A stretch of DNA of 64,000 nt, taken from assembly GCA_003443635.1 (NCBI GenBank), contig CP031964.1, forward strand, positions 1,396,321 to 1,460,320, read 5' to 3'. The position numbers and the translations under genes are program-made. Below the pieces are notes generated by a model. That model saw nothing but the letters and a program-made list of their open reading frames with translations, ran no database searches and was not told where the DNA came from. This DNA comes from Flavobacteriaceae bacterium (lineage in GTDB: Bacteria > Bacteroidota > Bacteroidia > Flavobacteriales > Flavobacteriaceae). Positions 35,591 to 44,595 of the stretch are shown here, in pieces; the stretch's first letter is position 1, and the number at the start of each line of letters is the position of its first letter.

Positions 35591-37057
35591 ATGAATTCAG
35601 ATATCAGACAACTCGAACCAAAACAGTTATGGAACAAATTTGCAGATTTAAATGCTGTGCCTAGAGCTTCTAAAAAAGAAGAACGTGTAATTGCGTTTAT
35701 GAAAGATTTTGGAAATAATTTAGGATTAGAAACTTTAGAGGATGAAGTAGGTAATGTTATTATTAAAAAGCCAGCTACAGCAGGTTTTGAAAATCGTAAA
35801 ACCATAGTTATGCAATCGCATTTAGATATGGTACATCAAAAAAATAATGATACAGATTTTAATTTTGATACTCAAGGAATTGAAATGTACATTGATGGCG
35901 ATTGGGTTCGAGCTAAAGGCACCACTTTAGGTGCTGATAACGGACTTGGTGTGGCTACAATTATGTCGATATTAGAAAGCGATACGATAGAACATCCAGC
36001 AATTGAAGCCTTATTTACAATTGATGAAGAAACAGGAATGACAGGCGCTAAAGGTTTAAAAGGAGGATTGTTGCAAGGAGATATTTTATTGAATTTAGAT
36101 ACTGAAGAAGATGATGAAATAGGCGTAGGATGTGCAGGAGGTATTGATGTAACTGCAACACGTGCTTATAATGAAGAAGAAACCACTGAGATTAAAATAG
36201 GATATGCCATTACTGTAAAAGGATTACAAGGAGGACATTCAGGAATGCAAATTCATGAAGGGTTAGGGAATGCTAATAAGATTATGAATCGCCTATTATT
36301 TGATGGGTTCGAGAATTTTGGTTTGCGAATTTCTGAAATTAATGGTGGAGGCTTACGCAATGCTATCCCGAGAGAGAGTAACGCAATTGTTGCTATTGAT
36401 GCCGTTCATGAAGATGCTTTTGAATTTGAAATAGAACAGTTAGCGAATATTATTAAAACAGAATTAAAAACTATGGAACCCAATTTAGAGATATTAGTTT
36501 CTAGATCGGAAGTACCAAGTAAAGTTATGGATTTAGGTGTTCAAGAAGGGCTAACAAGAGCGTTATATGCAGCACCTAATGGAGTATATAGAATGAGTGC
36601 TGATATTCCTGATTTAGTAGAAACGTCTAATAATATTGCTAGAGTAAGTGTAAAAGAAGGTCAAGTTACTATCGGGTGTTTAACACGATCGTCTGTTGAA
36701 TCTTCCAAAATGGATCTAGCTTATGCTATACGAGCAACTTTTGAACTCACAGGCTGCGAAGTTACTTTTAAAGGTGATTACCCAGGGTGGACACCTAATA
36801 TGAATTCTAGTATTCTAAAAGTAATGTCTGAAGTGTATGAAACCTTAAATGGCGAGAAAGCACACGTAGCTGCATGTCATGCAGGTTTGGAGTGTGGGAT
36901 TTTAGGAACGCATTATCCAAATATGGAAATGATAAGTTTTGGGCCAACAATTAAAGGCGCACATTCGCCAGATGAGCGTGCTAGTATTTCGTCTACTCAA
37001 AAATATTGGAAATTTGTTTTAGAGATTTTAAATAATATTCCGGAGAAACAGAATTAA
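35591..37057 (+). CDS. pepD: Aminoacyl-histidine dipeptidase (M20C)
   Basis: A cytoplasmic zinc dipeptidase of 488 aa that hydrolyses Xaa-His dipeptides. Metal-site motifs: MQSHLDMVHQKN (His, Asp), GTTLGADNGLGVA (bridging Asp) and FTIDEETGMTGAKGL (Glu pair), plus a late MISFGPTIKGAHSPDE with the His ligand. The lid domain lies about residues 190-390. It is a single plus-strand gene between two minus-strand units, with a TAnnTTTG box and a strong terminator. Confidence 0.95.
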   Translation: MNSDIRQLEPKQLWNKFADLNAVPRASKKEERVIAFMKDFGNNLGLETLEDEVGNVIIKKPATAGFENRKTIVMQSHLDMVHQKNNDTDFNFDTQGIEMYIDGDWVRAKGTTLGADNGLGVATIMSILESDTIEHPAIEALFTIDEETGMTGAKGLKGGLLQGDILLNLDTEEDDEIGVGCAGGIDVTATRAYNEEETTEIKIGYAITVKGLQGGHSGMQIHEGLGNANKIMNRLLFDGFENFGLRISEINGGGLRNAIPRESNAIVAIDAVHEDAFEFEIEQLANIIKTELKTMEPNLEILVSRSEVPSKVMDLGVQEGLTRALYAAPNGVYRMSADIPDLVETSNNIARVSVKEGQVTIGCLTRSSVESSKMDLAYAIRATFELTGCEVTFKGDYPGWTPNMNSSILKVMSEVYETLNGEKAHVAACHAGLECGILGTHYPNMEMISFGPTIKGAHSPDERASISSTQKYWKFVLEILNNIPEKQN

Positions 37058-37073
37058 AATAAATATTGCTTAT

Positions 37074-37111
37074 AAAAAAAGAGCTTTATAAATTTATAAA
37101 GCTCTTTTTTT
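37074..37111. terminator. Bidirectional terminator, perfect 38-bp palindrome
   Basis: A seven-A run, GAGCTTTATAAA and its exact complement, ending in a seven-T run. It separates the convergent pepD and cyclophilin-FKBP genes. Confidence 0.9.
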
Positions 37112-37128
37112 ATGCTTAATCAAATTAA

Positions 37129-38313
37129 CTATTTAGCTATTCCTACAATTTCTAAATCGAAAATAAGATTAGTATTGGGCGGAATAGGACCATACCCTTG
37201 AGGGCCATACCCTAGATATGAAGGAATAAATACTCTAGCTTTATCTCCAACCTTCATATTTAACATCGCTTCTCTAAATCCAGGAACTAAACCAGCAGTT
37301 TCATTATATATCATAGGAAAAGGAGCATAGCCATTTTGTTTATCTCTTTGCTCGTTATATTGTCCATTCTTTTTAGCAACATCTTTTAAACACGTATCAA
37401 ACAAACGACCATCTTCAAAATAGCCTGCATAGTTAATTAATACAGATTCTGTAGATTTTGGTGTAACTCCATTACTTTCTTTTGTAAAAATCATTGCTAA
37501 ACCAGAGGGTAAGCGTTTTGTGTTACCTTTTAAATTTTCATTTTCAGCAATAAATTTTTCTTTTGCAACTTCGATTAATTCCCTTGCTGCCTTAGCAGCT
37601 TCTTCTGCTTTTAATTTAAGGTCTTCTTTTCTTTTTGCTTCACGCTCTGCTAATAAAGGTAATTCTGTTTCCCATGTTTTAGCAGCATTAAATTTTCGAG
37701 CATCAAATCCTTTTCTAATGATATTAATTTTCACAATTGTATCTCCTTTTTGTACAGATGTAATTAAATCGGTATTTACTACTAATTCCCCAAAAACAGA
37801 ATGACAACTTACTCGAGGGTTTTCGCATTGTTTTAAATTACCTTCTTCATCAAAAGCATCTAACCAATCTGTAGCTTTATGTGTAATATAAAATTGACTG
37901 CCATTTGTACCATAACCGGAATTAGCCATAGCTAAAATTCCTTTTTTATCGTGTTTTAAATCAGCGTTAAACTCATCTCCAAATTTATAACCAGGACTTC
38001 CGGAGCCTGTACCGGTGGGATCACCCCCTTGTGCCATAAAATCATTGATAACACGATGAAAAGTAAGACCATTGTAATATGGTTTTCCTTTATATTGTTC
38101 ACTCACCATTGGATGCTCTCCTTCTGCCAGAGCTACAAAATTAGAAACTGTAACTGGTGCTTTTTCAAAAAATAGTTTAGCAACCATAGTATCCTTATTT
38201 GTAACAAATTCAGCATATAATCCATCTTCCAACTCGGGGTAAGCTTTACTTCCACAGGAAGTTATAAGGAATGTTAATAATAAGACCTTAATGGAATGTT
38301 TAAAAACTTTCAT
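37129..38313 (-). CDS. Cyclophilin-FKBP fusion peptidyl-prolyl isomerase lipoprotein
   Basis: A 394-aa dual-family immunophilin. Lipobox LLLTFLITSC (Cys20); cyclophilin domain ~30-205 with YYNGLTFHRVINDFMAQGGD and NGSQFYITHKATDWLD; a basic helical linker ~205-260 (REAKRKEDLKLKAEEAAKAA); FKBP domain ~265-394 (SVLINYAGYFEDGRLFDT; FIPSYLGYGPQGYG). Probably a membrane-anchored foldase for exported proteins. It starts 1 bp after the gldI stop and is in an operon with nrnA-like DHH and gldI genes. Order is cyclophilin then FKBP. Confidence 0.93.
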   Translation of the reverse strand: MKVFKHSIKVLLLTFLITSCGSKAYPELEDGLYAEFVTNKDTMVAKLFFEKAPVTVSNFVALAEGEHPMVSEQYKGKPYYNGLTFHRVINDFMAQGGDPTGTGSGSPGYKFGDEFNADLKHDKKGILAMANSGYGTNGSQFYITHKATDWLDAFDEEGNLKQCENPRVSCHSVFGELVVNTDLITSVQKGDTIVKINIIRKGFDARKFNAAKTWETELPLLAEREAKRKEDLKLKAEEAAKAARELIEVAKEKFIAENENLKGNTKRLPSGLAMIFTKESNGVTPKSTESVLINYAGYFEDGRLFDTCLKDVAKKNGQYNEQRDKQNGYAPFPMIYNETAGLVPGFREAMLNMKVGDKARVFIPSYLGYGPQGYGPIPPNTNLIFDLEIVGIAK

Positions 38314-38314
38314 T

Positions 38315-38860
38315 TTAATTTACTTCTTTTTGAGTTATTGTATTTAGTGTTACTTTACATATTATAGAACTATTGCCTTCTATTTGATTATTATCTCCAT
38401 AAAATCCATAAGCTTTCTGAGATGGAAATAAAAAGGTAATGGTTTCCCCTGCTTTCATTAATTTTAAACCTTCACGTAATCCAGAAAAAAGCTCTTCTTG
38501 ATCAATGGCATAATCTTGAGGTTTTAGATCTTCTTCAGAATAAATTAATTCGTTATTGATATTTGAGACATTATAATTAAAGTTAACAATATCTCCAAAA
38601 GCAGGCGTAATTGTATTCTCTTCAATTTTAGTATTATAGTAATACCAAAACCCATTTTCTGAAGCGATATAGTTTACTTCAGGATTAAGTGCAATAATGT
38701 CTTGAATTTGTTTATGCTGCGATGCATTCAACTTCTTGTTAAGTGCTATTGATTGATCTATAAAAGAACCAGTTTTTACAGATATAGGTCTTCTCGCTTC
38801 TGGTGTTTTACAAGCTAAAACACTTACAATACATAAAAGTAGGATAATTATTTTTTTCAT
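38315..38860 (-). CDS. gldI: Gliding-motility-associated PPIase lipoprotein GldI
   Basis: A 181-aa FKBP-type lipoprotein: signal MKKIIILLLCIVSVLAC (Cys17) and a C-terminal FKBP-like domain (~75-181) with DIVNFNYNVSNINNELIYSE, LFSGLREGLKLMKAGE and FPSQKAYGFYG. In flavobacteria GldI is needed for gliding and probably helps fold cell-surface motility/T9SS proteins. The start overlaps the DHH gene stop by 1 bp. Assignment rests on size, lipobox and neighbours; other FKBP lipoproteins look similar. Confidence 0.85.
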   Translation of the reverse strand: MKKIIILLLCIVSVLACKTPEARRPISVKTGSFIDQSIALNKKLNASQHKQIQDIIALNPEVNYIASENGFWYYYNTKIEENTITPAFGDIVNFNYNVSNINNELIYSEEDLKPQDYAIDQEELFSGLREGLKLMKAGETITFLFPSQKAYGFYGDNNQIEGNSSIICKVTLNTITQKEVN

Positions 38861-39873
38861 TAGTTGAGGTCTTGCTTATAATGGGGTAATATACTAATAA
38901 ATTTCTCAATGGTTTCTTTTAAGCTAAGCTTACTTCTCCCTCCAGCAGCATTAATATGACCGCCTCCATTAAAATGGTTACGAGCAAATTCGTTAACATC
39001 AAATCCATCTTTAGAACGGAAAGATATTTTAATAATACCTTCTTGGTTGTGCTCTATAAAAATAACAGCAAATTTTACATCTTTAACAGAAAGCGCATAA
39101 TTTACAACCCCTTCTGTATCTCCTTTTTTAAAATTAAAACGATTTAGCTCTTCTTGAGATAAACTAATATAGGCAGTGTTTAATTTTGGTAACACTTTTA
39201 AATTATCTAATGCTTTTCCTAATAATTGTAAACGAAAGTAACTGTTAGTGTCGTATACATTATTGTGTATTTGAGCATTGTCAGCACCTTTGTCTATAAG
39301 GTTTGCAATAACTCGATGTGTTGTACTACTAGTGGATCTGAATCTAAAAGAACCTGTATCTGTCATAATACCAACATATAATGCTGTAGCTATGTTAACA
39401 TCAATTTTATCTGTATCATCTAACATTTCTATAAAATGATAAATCATTTGACAAGTCGAACAAATTGAAACATCAGAATACAAATATTTTGCATAATCAT
39501 CAGGTTGTTGATGATGATCTATTAAAATTTTAATGGCTTTAGCTTTAGTTAAAACAGTTTCCATATCACCAGTTCTATGCAATGCATTAAAATCTAACGT
39601 AAATATAATTTCTGCTTCTGCTATTAAATTTGTGGATTTTTCTACAGTACTTTCATATTTTAAGATCGTACCCTCCCCAGGAATCCATTTTAAAAATTGA
39701 GGATAATCATTTGGAAGAATAACAGTAGCATTATGACCACTTTGTTTTAGATAATGATATAAACCTAAAGAAGAGCCAATAGCATCACCATCAGGATTTT
39801 TATGAGCGACGATTACGATGCGTTTAGGTGACGCTAATAATTGTTTTATTTCAGAAATATCTGTTTTTGTCAT
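38860..39873 (-). CDS. DHH-family phosphoesterase, NrnA-like oligoribonuclease/PAP phosphatase
   Basis: A 337-aa protein with DHH motifs: VAHKNPDGDAIGSSLGL (motif I), FTLDFNALHRTG (motif II) and LIDHHQQPDD (motif III), and a C-terminal DHHA1 domain ending FNGGGHINAAGGRS. Members degrade short oligonucleotides (nanoRNA) and dephosphorylate 3',5'-pAp. First gene of the nrnA-gldI-PPIase operon, divergent from ndk. The 226-bp gap to ndk holds promoters for both directions; a TATATTCG near the start codon on the minus strand is one mismatch from TAnnTTTG. Confidence 0.92.
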   Translation of the reverse strand: MTKTDISEIKQLLASPKRIVIVAHKNPDGDAIGSSLGLYHYLKQSGHNATVILPNDYPQFLKWIPGEGTILKYESTVEKSTNLIAEAEIIFTLDFNALHRTGDMETVLTKAKAIKILIDHHQQPDDYAKYLYSDVSICSTCQMIYHFIEMLDDTDKIDVNIATALYVGIMTDTGSFRFRSTSSTTHRVIANLIDKGADNAQIHNNVYDTNSYFRLQLLGKALDNLKVLPKLNTAYISLSQEELNRFNFKKGDTEGVVNYALSVKDVKFAVIFIEHNQEGIIKISFRSKDGFDVNEFARNHFNGGGHINAAGGRSKLSLKETIEKFISILPHYKQDLN

Positions 39874-40049
39874 AAGCAGCGAATATACAATTTTAATGAC
39901 AGATGCTTAACTAGTGATATGCTACTTTTGTATAAAATTAACCTTTTACATACTTTGTAAAAAGCGATTTTATAATTCAAATAATTGATATGAAAATTTG
40001 AAAAGAAAAGAATGCTTTGCATCAAGTTTTAATACAAAACTATTAATAC

Positions 40050-40079
40050 TTGCTAATTTATATAAAAGCATTATTTTTG
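40050..40079 (+). promoter_or_regulatory. Bacteroidota promoter of ndk (TTG-N19-TATTTTTG)
   Basis: TTG at 40050-40052, a 19-bp spacer, then TATTTTTG at 40072-40079, exactly the -33/-7 layout of the Bacteroidota housekeeping sigma factor. It lies 20 bp upstream of the ndk start. Confidence 0.78.
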
Positions 40080-40099
40080 CGCAAAATTAAAACTATATA

Positions 40100-40519
40100 A
40101 TGGCAACAAATAGAACATTTACAATGCTTAAACCTGATTCTGTAGAAAAAGGGAATATTGGCGCAATATTAGAAAAAATTAATGCTTCAGGATTTAGAAT
40201 TGTGGCAATGAAATTAACGCAAATGACTATAGCAGATGCAGAAGCATTTTATGCAGTACATAACGAACGTCCATTTTTTGGAGAGCTTGTAGAGTATATG
40301 ACAAGAGGACCAATAGTAGCTGCTATTTTAGAAAAAGATAATGCTGTTGAAGATTTTAGAACTTTAATAGGTGCTACTAATCCAGCTGAAGCTGCAGAAG
40401 GGACTATTCGTAAACTATATGCTGCTTCAATAGGAGAGAATGCTGTTCATGGTAGTGATAGTGATGAGAATGCTGCTATAGAAGGTGCTTTTCATTTTTC
40501 TGGTAGAGAAATGTTTTAA
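40100..40519 (+). CDS. ndk: Nucleoside-diphosphate kinase
   Basis: A 139-aa enzyme that balances NTP pools by transferring the gamma-phosphate through a phospho-histidine. Visible: [13 protein letters not shown] at the N-terminus (nucleotide-binding Lys), [19 protein letters not shown], and the active-site His117 in [12 protein letters not shown]. Full length. A good promoter lies upstream and a strong terminator downstream, so this is a single-gene unit. Confidence 0.97.
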   Translation: MATNRTFTMLKPDSVEKGNIGAILEKINASGFRIVAMKLTQMTIADAEAFYAVHNERPFFGELVEYMTRGPIVAAILEKDNAVEDFRTLIGATNPAEAAEGTIRKLYAASIGENAVHGSDSDENAAIEGAFHFSGREMF

Positions 40520-40548
40520 AAATAAAATTACATAATAATATAAGTGTT

Positions 40549-40579
40549 AAAACTACAATTTTACGATTGTAGTTTTTTT
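40549..40579 (+). terminator. Terminator of ndk
   Basis: AAAACTACAAT pairs with ATTGTAGTTTT across a short loop and ends in a seven-T run, 30 bp past the ndk stop. Confidence 0.85.
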
Positions 40580-40601
40580 ATTTTAAAATAAAGAACAAGA
40601 A

Positions 40602-40633
40602 AAAAGCCTATCAATATTTATTGATAGGCTTTT
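40602..40633 (-). terminator. Terminator of the cold-shock gene
   Basis: AAAAGCCTATCAAT and ATTGATAGGCTTTT form a 14-bp stem around a 4-nt loop; the upstream A run provides the U tract on the minus strand. Confidence 0.87.
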
Positions 40634-40657
40634 ACTTGTAATTGAAAAGTATATATC

Positions 40658-40849
40658 TTAGATTACTTTTACGTTTACAGCGTTCAGTCCTTTTCTTCCT
40701 TCTGTTAAGTCAAATTCAACTGCATCACCCTCACGAATTTCATCGATTAGTCCAGAAATGTGTACGAAATGTTCTTTGTTTGTGTCATCTTCAGTGATAA
40801 ATCCAAATCCTTTTGAATCGTTGAAGAATTTTACGGTACCTTTACTCAT
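40658..40849 (-). CDS. Cold-shock domain protein (CspA family)
   Basis: A 63-aa single OB-fold protein. RNP1-like KGFGFITEDD and RNP2-like HFVHISGL motifs bind single-stranded RNA/DNA. It starts MSKGTVKFFNDSKGFGF. Typical function: RNA chaperone. The monocistronic gene has its own terminator, and the -7 box lies 28 bp before the start, so the leader is short. Confidence 0.96.
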   Translation of the reverse strand: MSKGTVKFFNDSKGFGFITEDDTNKEHFVHISGLIDEIREGDAVEFDLTEGRKGLNAVNVKVI

Positions 40850-40876
40850 TGTTTTAATTTAAATTATTTAATGCGA

Positions 40877-40884
40877 CAAAGATA
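40877..40884 (-). promoter_or_regulatory. -7 box of the cold-shock gene
   Basis: On the minus strand this reads TATCTTTG, an exact TAnnTTTG, 28 bp upstream of the start codon. No clear TTG at -33. The rest of the gap to 41026 shows nothing recognisable. Confidence 0.55.
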
Positions 40885-41026
40885 ACATTAAATACTATAA
40901 CTTTTGGTTTTTTATAAGACTTATCTTCAAAATAATCAAAGGTTTACATTAAATTAATGTTTGAAATTATTTTATAGTAGACAACAATCTAAGTATCATA
41001 ATACTTAAGCTTGTTAATTACTAAAT

Positions 41027-41380
41027 TTATTTTTTAAAAAGTTTCCTACATTCAGTAGCAAAAAAGCCAGACATCCCTGCTGCGACCCCTCCAATTATAC
41101 CAGTTATTAATAATAATAGTACTGAATTGCCATTAAGTGGAAGTAAAACGGCAATTTTTTTTGCTAATATAAAATCATTATTACTCCCAAGATACCATGC
41201 ATATCCCATCCAAAAAACTGCAATAGATAAGAAAGGAGTAAAGAATACAGATGCTTTTTTTAAGGAGATACTAAATCCAGAAATAAAAGATGCTAACATC
41301 ACACTCCACCAAGGTAGAAATTGAGAAAGTAAAATTGCTAATATTAGTGTTAATACAAAACTTTTTATAATACGACTCAT
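41027..41380 (-). CDS. Small polytopic membrane protein, unknown
   Basis: A 117-aa hydrophobic protein with three to four membrane segments (about 10-35, 43-62 and 87-108, the last with LLLITGIIGGVAAGMSGFFA). No family is recognised. It starts MSRIIKSFVLTLILAILLSQ and lies 3 bp downstream of the penicillin-acylase gene, so it is co-transcribed with it; a link in function is only a guess. Confidence 0.75.
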   Translation of the reverse strand: MSRIIKSFVLTLILAILLSQFLPWWSVMLASFISGFSISLKKASVFFTPFLSIAVFWMGYAWYLGSNNDFILAKKIAVLLPLNGNSVLLLLITGIIGGVAAGMSGFFATECRKLFKK

Positions 41381-41383
41381 ATA

Positions 41384-43804
41384 CTATTGTTTTGGAGTTA
41401 GAGTTTGTGTAAAACGAATATCTTCAATTTGGTTAACATCTTGGAGAAAATTAATATTAATGTATTCTCCAGCTGCCCAAGTATCGATAAAATTATCATA
41501 ATACTTACTACCAGGATTTCCAGACTGCCCGCCAGGATAAATTCCTAAAGCCTTAGGTGGAGAAGACATTTCTACAATCATACGCCATGATGGTCCATGA
41601 TTTTTGCTTGTAGCATTTACGATACCACTATTGCCCCCAATTGGTAAATTAAATCTTGAAAAAGCGGGTAAGCCTTGAAGTAAATGACCTACATAAGTTG
41701 CTTTATAAGCACCCCAATTGTAATCACCATTTTTACTTTTCCAAGTATTTAAACGCTTTGCTGCATTTTTAAAACTAATTAAAAACAAATCTCTAGCGGT
41801 TTCTTTTTTACTAGTTTCTACAATGTCCATAAACTCATTATCTGGATCATTTTTAAGAAGTTCTATAGTTCGATAGCTAAATGGATAATCTAATTCAGTA
41901 TCTTGATCTCTCATTTCATCCCATAACAAGATAAATAGCCTGTTCCACCAAACTTCCCATATTGTTGGAGCAAGCTTGTTAATCTCATTATAAAAATCCC
42001 ATTGTTGCACTTCACTTAATAGAAGTTCTTCTTCTTCTGTTAAACCTGAAACATCCATTGTTGCGATCATGTACGGTAATAACTCGGCAGCTTTAAGATT
42101 AAAATTGTTATTGTGTAAATCTTTAAAATCTTGAATATTAAATGTTTCTTTTGATCTGAAAAAATTATTGATCACTCGACTTCTAGATGTATCGTAACCA
42201 TCATTAAAATAGTAATATGGATAACTTTCATCGGTTGGTGATTGGTTCGCAGAACTAACAAATCCGCGTTCAGGGTTTTTTGTATGTGCATTATGTTCTT
42301 GAGGAATAAACCCTTGCCAATCATGTGTTGGTTTACTTCCGTCCATTAAAAACTTTCCTTGACCTTTCCATTTATTCGGAAATTTACCTTGTACCCAAAG
42401 TGCGATGTCTCCCTCTTGAGAAGAGAAAATAATATTTTGAGCTGGAGATGAAAAATCTACAATTGCTTTTTCGTAATCACTATAATTTTTAGCTTTATTA
42501 AGTGCTAATAATGCTTTTTGATTATTACCCCCTATATGCCCAGCCCATTTCATGGCATAACCTATTAATTCTTTATTACTATTAAAGTTTTTATCGTAAG
42601 TGACCGGACCATGGTGAGTATAAATTACTGTATCTATAACAGTAGTGCTGTGCCTCACTTTTATTTTCTCAACCTTTTTAGAAGTTGCTCTCCATTGGTT
42701 ATTATAAAAATATTCATTTCTGTTATTATCTTTAAAAGTAATTTTATACCAATCTTTAACATCTCTAGTAGCATTAGTAACTCCCCAAGAAATATTATTA
42801 TTAAATCCTACTATAATCCCTGCAGCTCCAGGTAAACTTACACCAAATGTGTTTTTTTTCGGAGTTGTTAATTGTAAAGCAAACCAAATAGATGGTAAAT
42901 TAAGTCCTAAATGAGGGTCATTAGCCAATATAGGATTTCCAGAATATGATTTTTTTGGCCCGACTGCCCAATTATTACTTCCGTTATCTGGATTTGGTTT
43001 TGGTAATACCTTTGTAATATGTGCAGTATCTATTAAAGTTAGTTCTGGAGCTTCAGGAATTTTTACATTCCATGATGCCCAACTGCTATCTGTTGGGATA
43101 ACCGGATCTGCTTCTTTATAAAAATCTGGAAATAGTAAATCAAAACGCTCTTTCCCAAATTTTGTTATTAGATTAGTATACTCCAAATCAGAGTCACCTC
43201 CAGACAACATATCTGTCATGAACATTAATAACAATGCTGTTTTTTTTAGAGTCCAAGGTTCTGGCTTATAGTCTAATAATTTATATTCAACAGGATAATT
43301 GTTTGGATTTAAAGTTGAAATATATGCATTCACACCATCTCGATATGCTTCTAATTGAGCTTTTGTTTCAGGATCATTTTCCATTATTTTAAGGTTATTT
43401 TCAGCTCCAAAAATCATCCCTTTACGACGTTGACGTCTATCATAATTAATAGCTGCCTCACCAATAACCTCAGATAACATACCACCGGCAGCTCTAATCT
43501 GAAAATCCATTTGCCATAATCTATGTTTGGCAGTAATATAACCCTGAGCTTTGTATAAATCCGCATCGTTTTGTGCAAAAATATGAGGGATTAAATACTC
43601 GTCATAATGCACAGTTACTGGATCAGAAAGCCCAGTAATGCTTAAAATTTCTGTATCATCAAACTCATTAATTTCGTTTTGCCAAACCCCCTGAGAAGGT
43701 GCCAAAAATTTACCGATAGGAGGGATGCTTCCAAATTTTGTATTAAGACCATAAAAAATACCTACAGTAAGAAGTAAAGAAAGTATAAATTTAAAATATT
43801 TCAC
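41384..43804 (-). CDS. Penicillin-acylase-family (Ntn) hydrolase
   Basis: An 806-aa exported protein (signal/anchor FKFILSLLLTVGIFYGL). The precursor layout of the Ntn family is visible: an alpha chain (~50-270), then the nucleophile Ser276 in NGSNNWAVGPKKS, which becomes N-terminal after self-cleavage, and the beta chain with LANDPHLGLNLPSIWF and SWGVTNATRDVKDWY. Family members hydrolyse amides such as beta-lactams or acyl-homoserine lactones; the substrate cannot be inferred. Probably periplasmic. Confidence 0.93.
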   Translation of the reverse strand: MKYFKFILSLLLTVGIFYGLNTKFGSIPPIGKFLAPSQGVWQNEINEFDDTEILSITGLSDPVTVHYDEYLIPHIFAQNDADLYKAQGYITAKHRLWQMDFQIRAAGGMLSEVIGEAAINYDRRQRRKGMIFGAENNLKIMENDPETKAQLEAYRDGVNAYISTLNPNNYPVEYKLLDYKPEPWTLKKTALLLMFMTDMLSGGDSDLEYTNLITKFGKERFDLLFPDFYKEADPVIPTDSSWASWNVKIPEAPELTLIDTAHITKVLPKPNPDNGSNNWAVGPKKSYSGNPILANDPHLGLNLPSIWFALQLTTPKKNTFGVSLPGAAGIIVGFNNNISWGVTNATRDVKDWYKITFKDNNRNEYFYNNQWRATSKKVEKIKVRHSTTVIDTVIYTHHGPVTYDKNFNSNKELIGYAMKWAGHIGGNNQKALLALNKAKNYSDYEKAIVDFSSPAQNIIFSSQEGDIALWVQGKFPNKWKGQGKFLMDGSKPTHDWQGFIPQEHNAHTKNPERGFVSSANQSPTDESYPYYYFNDGYDTSRSRVINNFFRSKETFNIQDFKDLHNNNFNLKAAELLPYMIATMDVSGLTEEEELLLSEVQQWDFYNEINKLAPTIWEVWWNRLFILLWDEMRDQDTELDYPFSYRTIELLKNDPDNEFMDIVETSKKETARDLFLISFKNAAKRLNTWKSKNGDYNWGAYKATYVGHLLQGLPAFSRFNLPIGGNSGIVNATSKNHGPSWRMIVEMSSPPKALGIYPGGQSGNPGSKYYDNFIDTWAAGEYININFLQDVNQIEDIRFTQTLTPKQ

Positions 43805-43864
43805 AGATTGAGTTTTTTAAAAAAATAAAGCAGAGAAATTACAAAAAAATAATTGATTAAGATT

Positions 43865-44161
43865 TTACCTCAATACTAACTTTTTAATTAACTCTTTACC
43901 TAAGGATTCATTAAGCATCGTAATAATTTTCTCTTTACCATAACTTAATTCTTCACGTAATACAGACGAGCTTAATTGCACATATAGTACATCATTTTGC
44001 AATTGCACATTAGTAGTATAACTGTTTACACCATTTCCCATTAAATTCACCCAAGCTTCTTGTACATCAACTTTATCAAGGCCTTTTTGCAATTTATTTT
44101 CAGTAACAAATTCTTTAAGGGCATCACTTAATTTTAAATGTTCATTATTACGTTTACTCAT
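43865..44161 (-). CDS. DUF721 domain protein
   Basis: A 98-aa cytoplasmic protein (LSDALKEFVTENKLQKGLDK; VQEAWVNLMGNGVNSYT; LYVQLSSSVLREELSYGKEK), the conserved blocks of DUF721. Commonly encoded next to recF in Bacteroidota and thought to be linked to DNA replication or repair; function unproven. Overlaps the upstream lipoprotein gene by 4 bp (ATGA type). Confidence 0.9.
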   Translation of the reverse strand: MSKRNNEHLKLSDALKEFVTENKLQKGLDKVDVQEAWVNLMGNGVNSYTTNVQLQNDVLYVQLSSSVLREELSYGKEKIITMLNESLGKELIKKLVLR

Positions 44162-44577
44162 AACTCTAAATTTAAAGCTTCAAAAGGTTTATAAGTATAT
44201 TTAAATCCCTCCGTATTACTAATAATAAGTTCTTTTTTAGTGAGCTTTACAATTGTTTCTTTAAAAAAAGTATCATCAGATGTATAATAAATGTTTAATG
44301 AGTCGTTCCCTACTTTTAAAACAAAAGGGGATTTATGCTGAGAAATTAAATATTTACCATCAAACTGAGGTACTACTTTTTTTCGAAAACCTATGGTATC
44401 GTTAATTTCAAAATAATCGATTGTAGTATTAACTGTATAATCTTTTAACTTAGTATTATTTTTTTCAACCTGCTGTATTTCCCAATACCCTGTAAGTTCA
44501 GAAATATTTTTATCAGGATTATCATTACAAGCTATTAGGATAGAAAATATAAAAAGGAATGAGGTTTTTTTTAACAT
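44158..44577 (-). CDS. Lipocalin-like lipoprotein
   Basis: A 139-aa lipoprotein with signal FLFIFSILIAC (Cys at residue ~16) and a small beta-barrel-like domain starting LTGYWEIQQVEKN, which is typical of lipocalin-like/DUF5004-type domains (GxW at the first strand). Function unknown. Sandwiched between recF (18 bp) and the DUF721 gene (4-bp overlap), so the three form an operon. Confidence 0.75.
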   Translation of the reverse strand: MLKKTSFLFIFSILIACNDNPDKNISELTGYWEIQQVEKNNTKLKDYTVNTTIDYFEINDTIGFRKKVVPQFDGKYLISQHKSPFVLKVGNDSLNIYYTSDDTFFKETIVKLTKKELIISNTEGFKYTYKPFEALNLEL

Positions 44578-44595
44578 AAAAAAGTTGTTTAAAAC

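Noticed and set aside
37520..37804. Plus-strand frame inside the cyclophilin-FKBP gene
   Set aside because: Antisense to a coherent two-domain protein.
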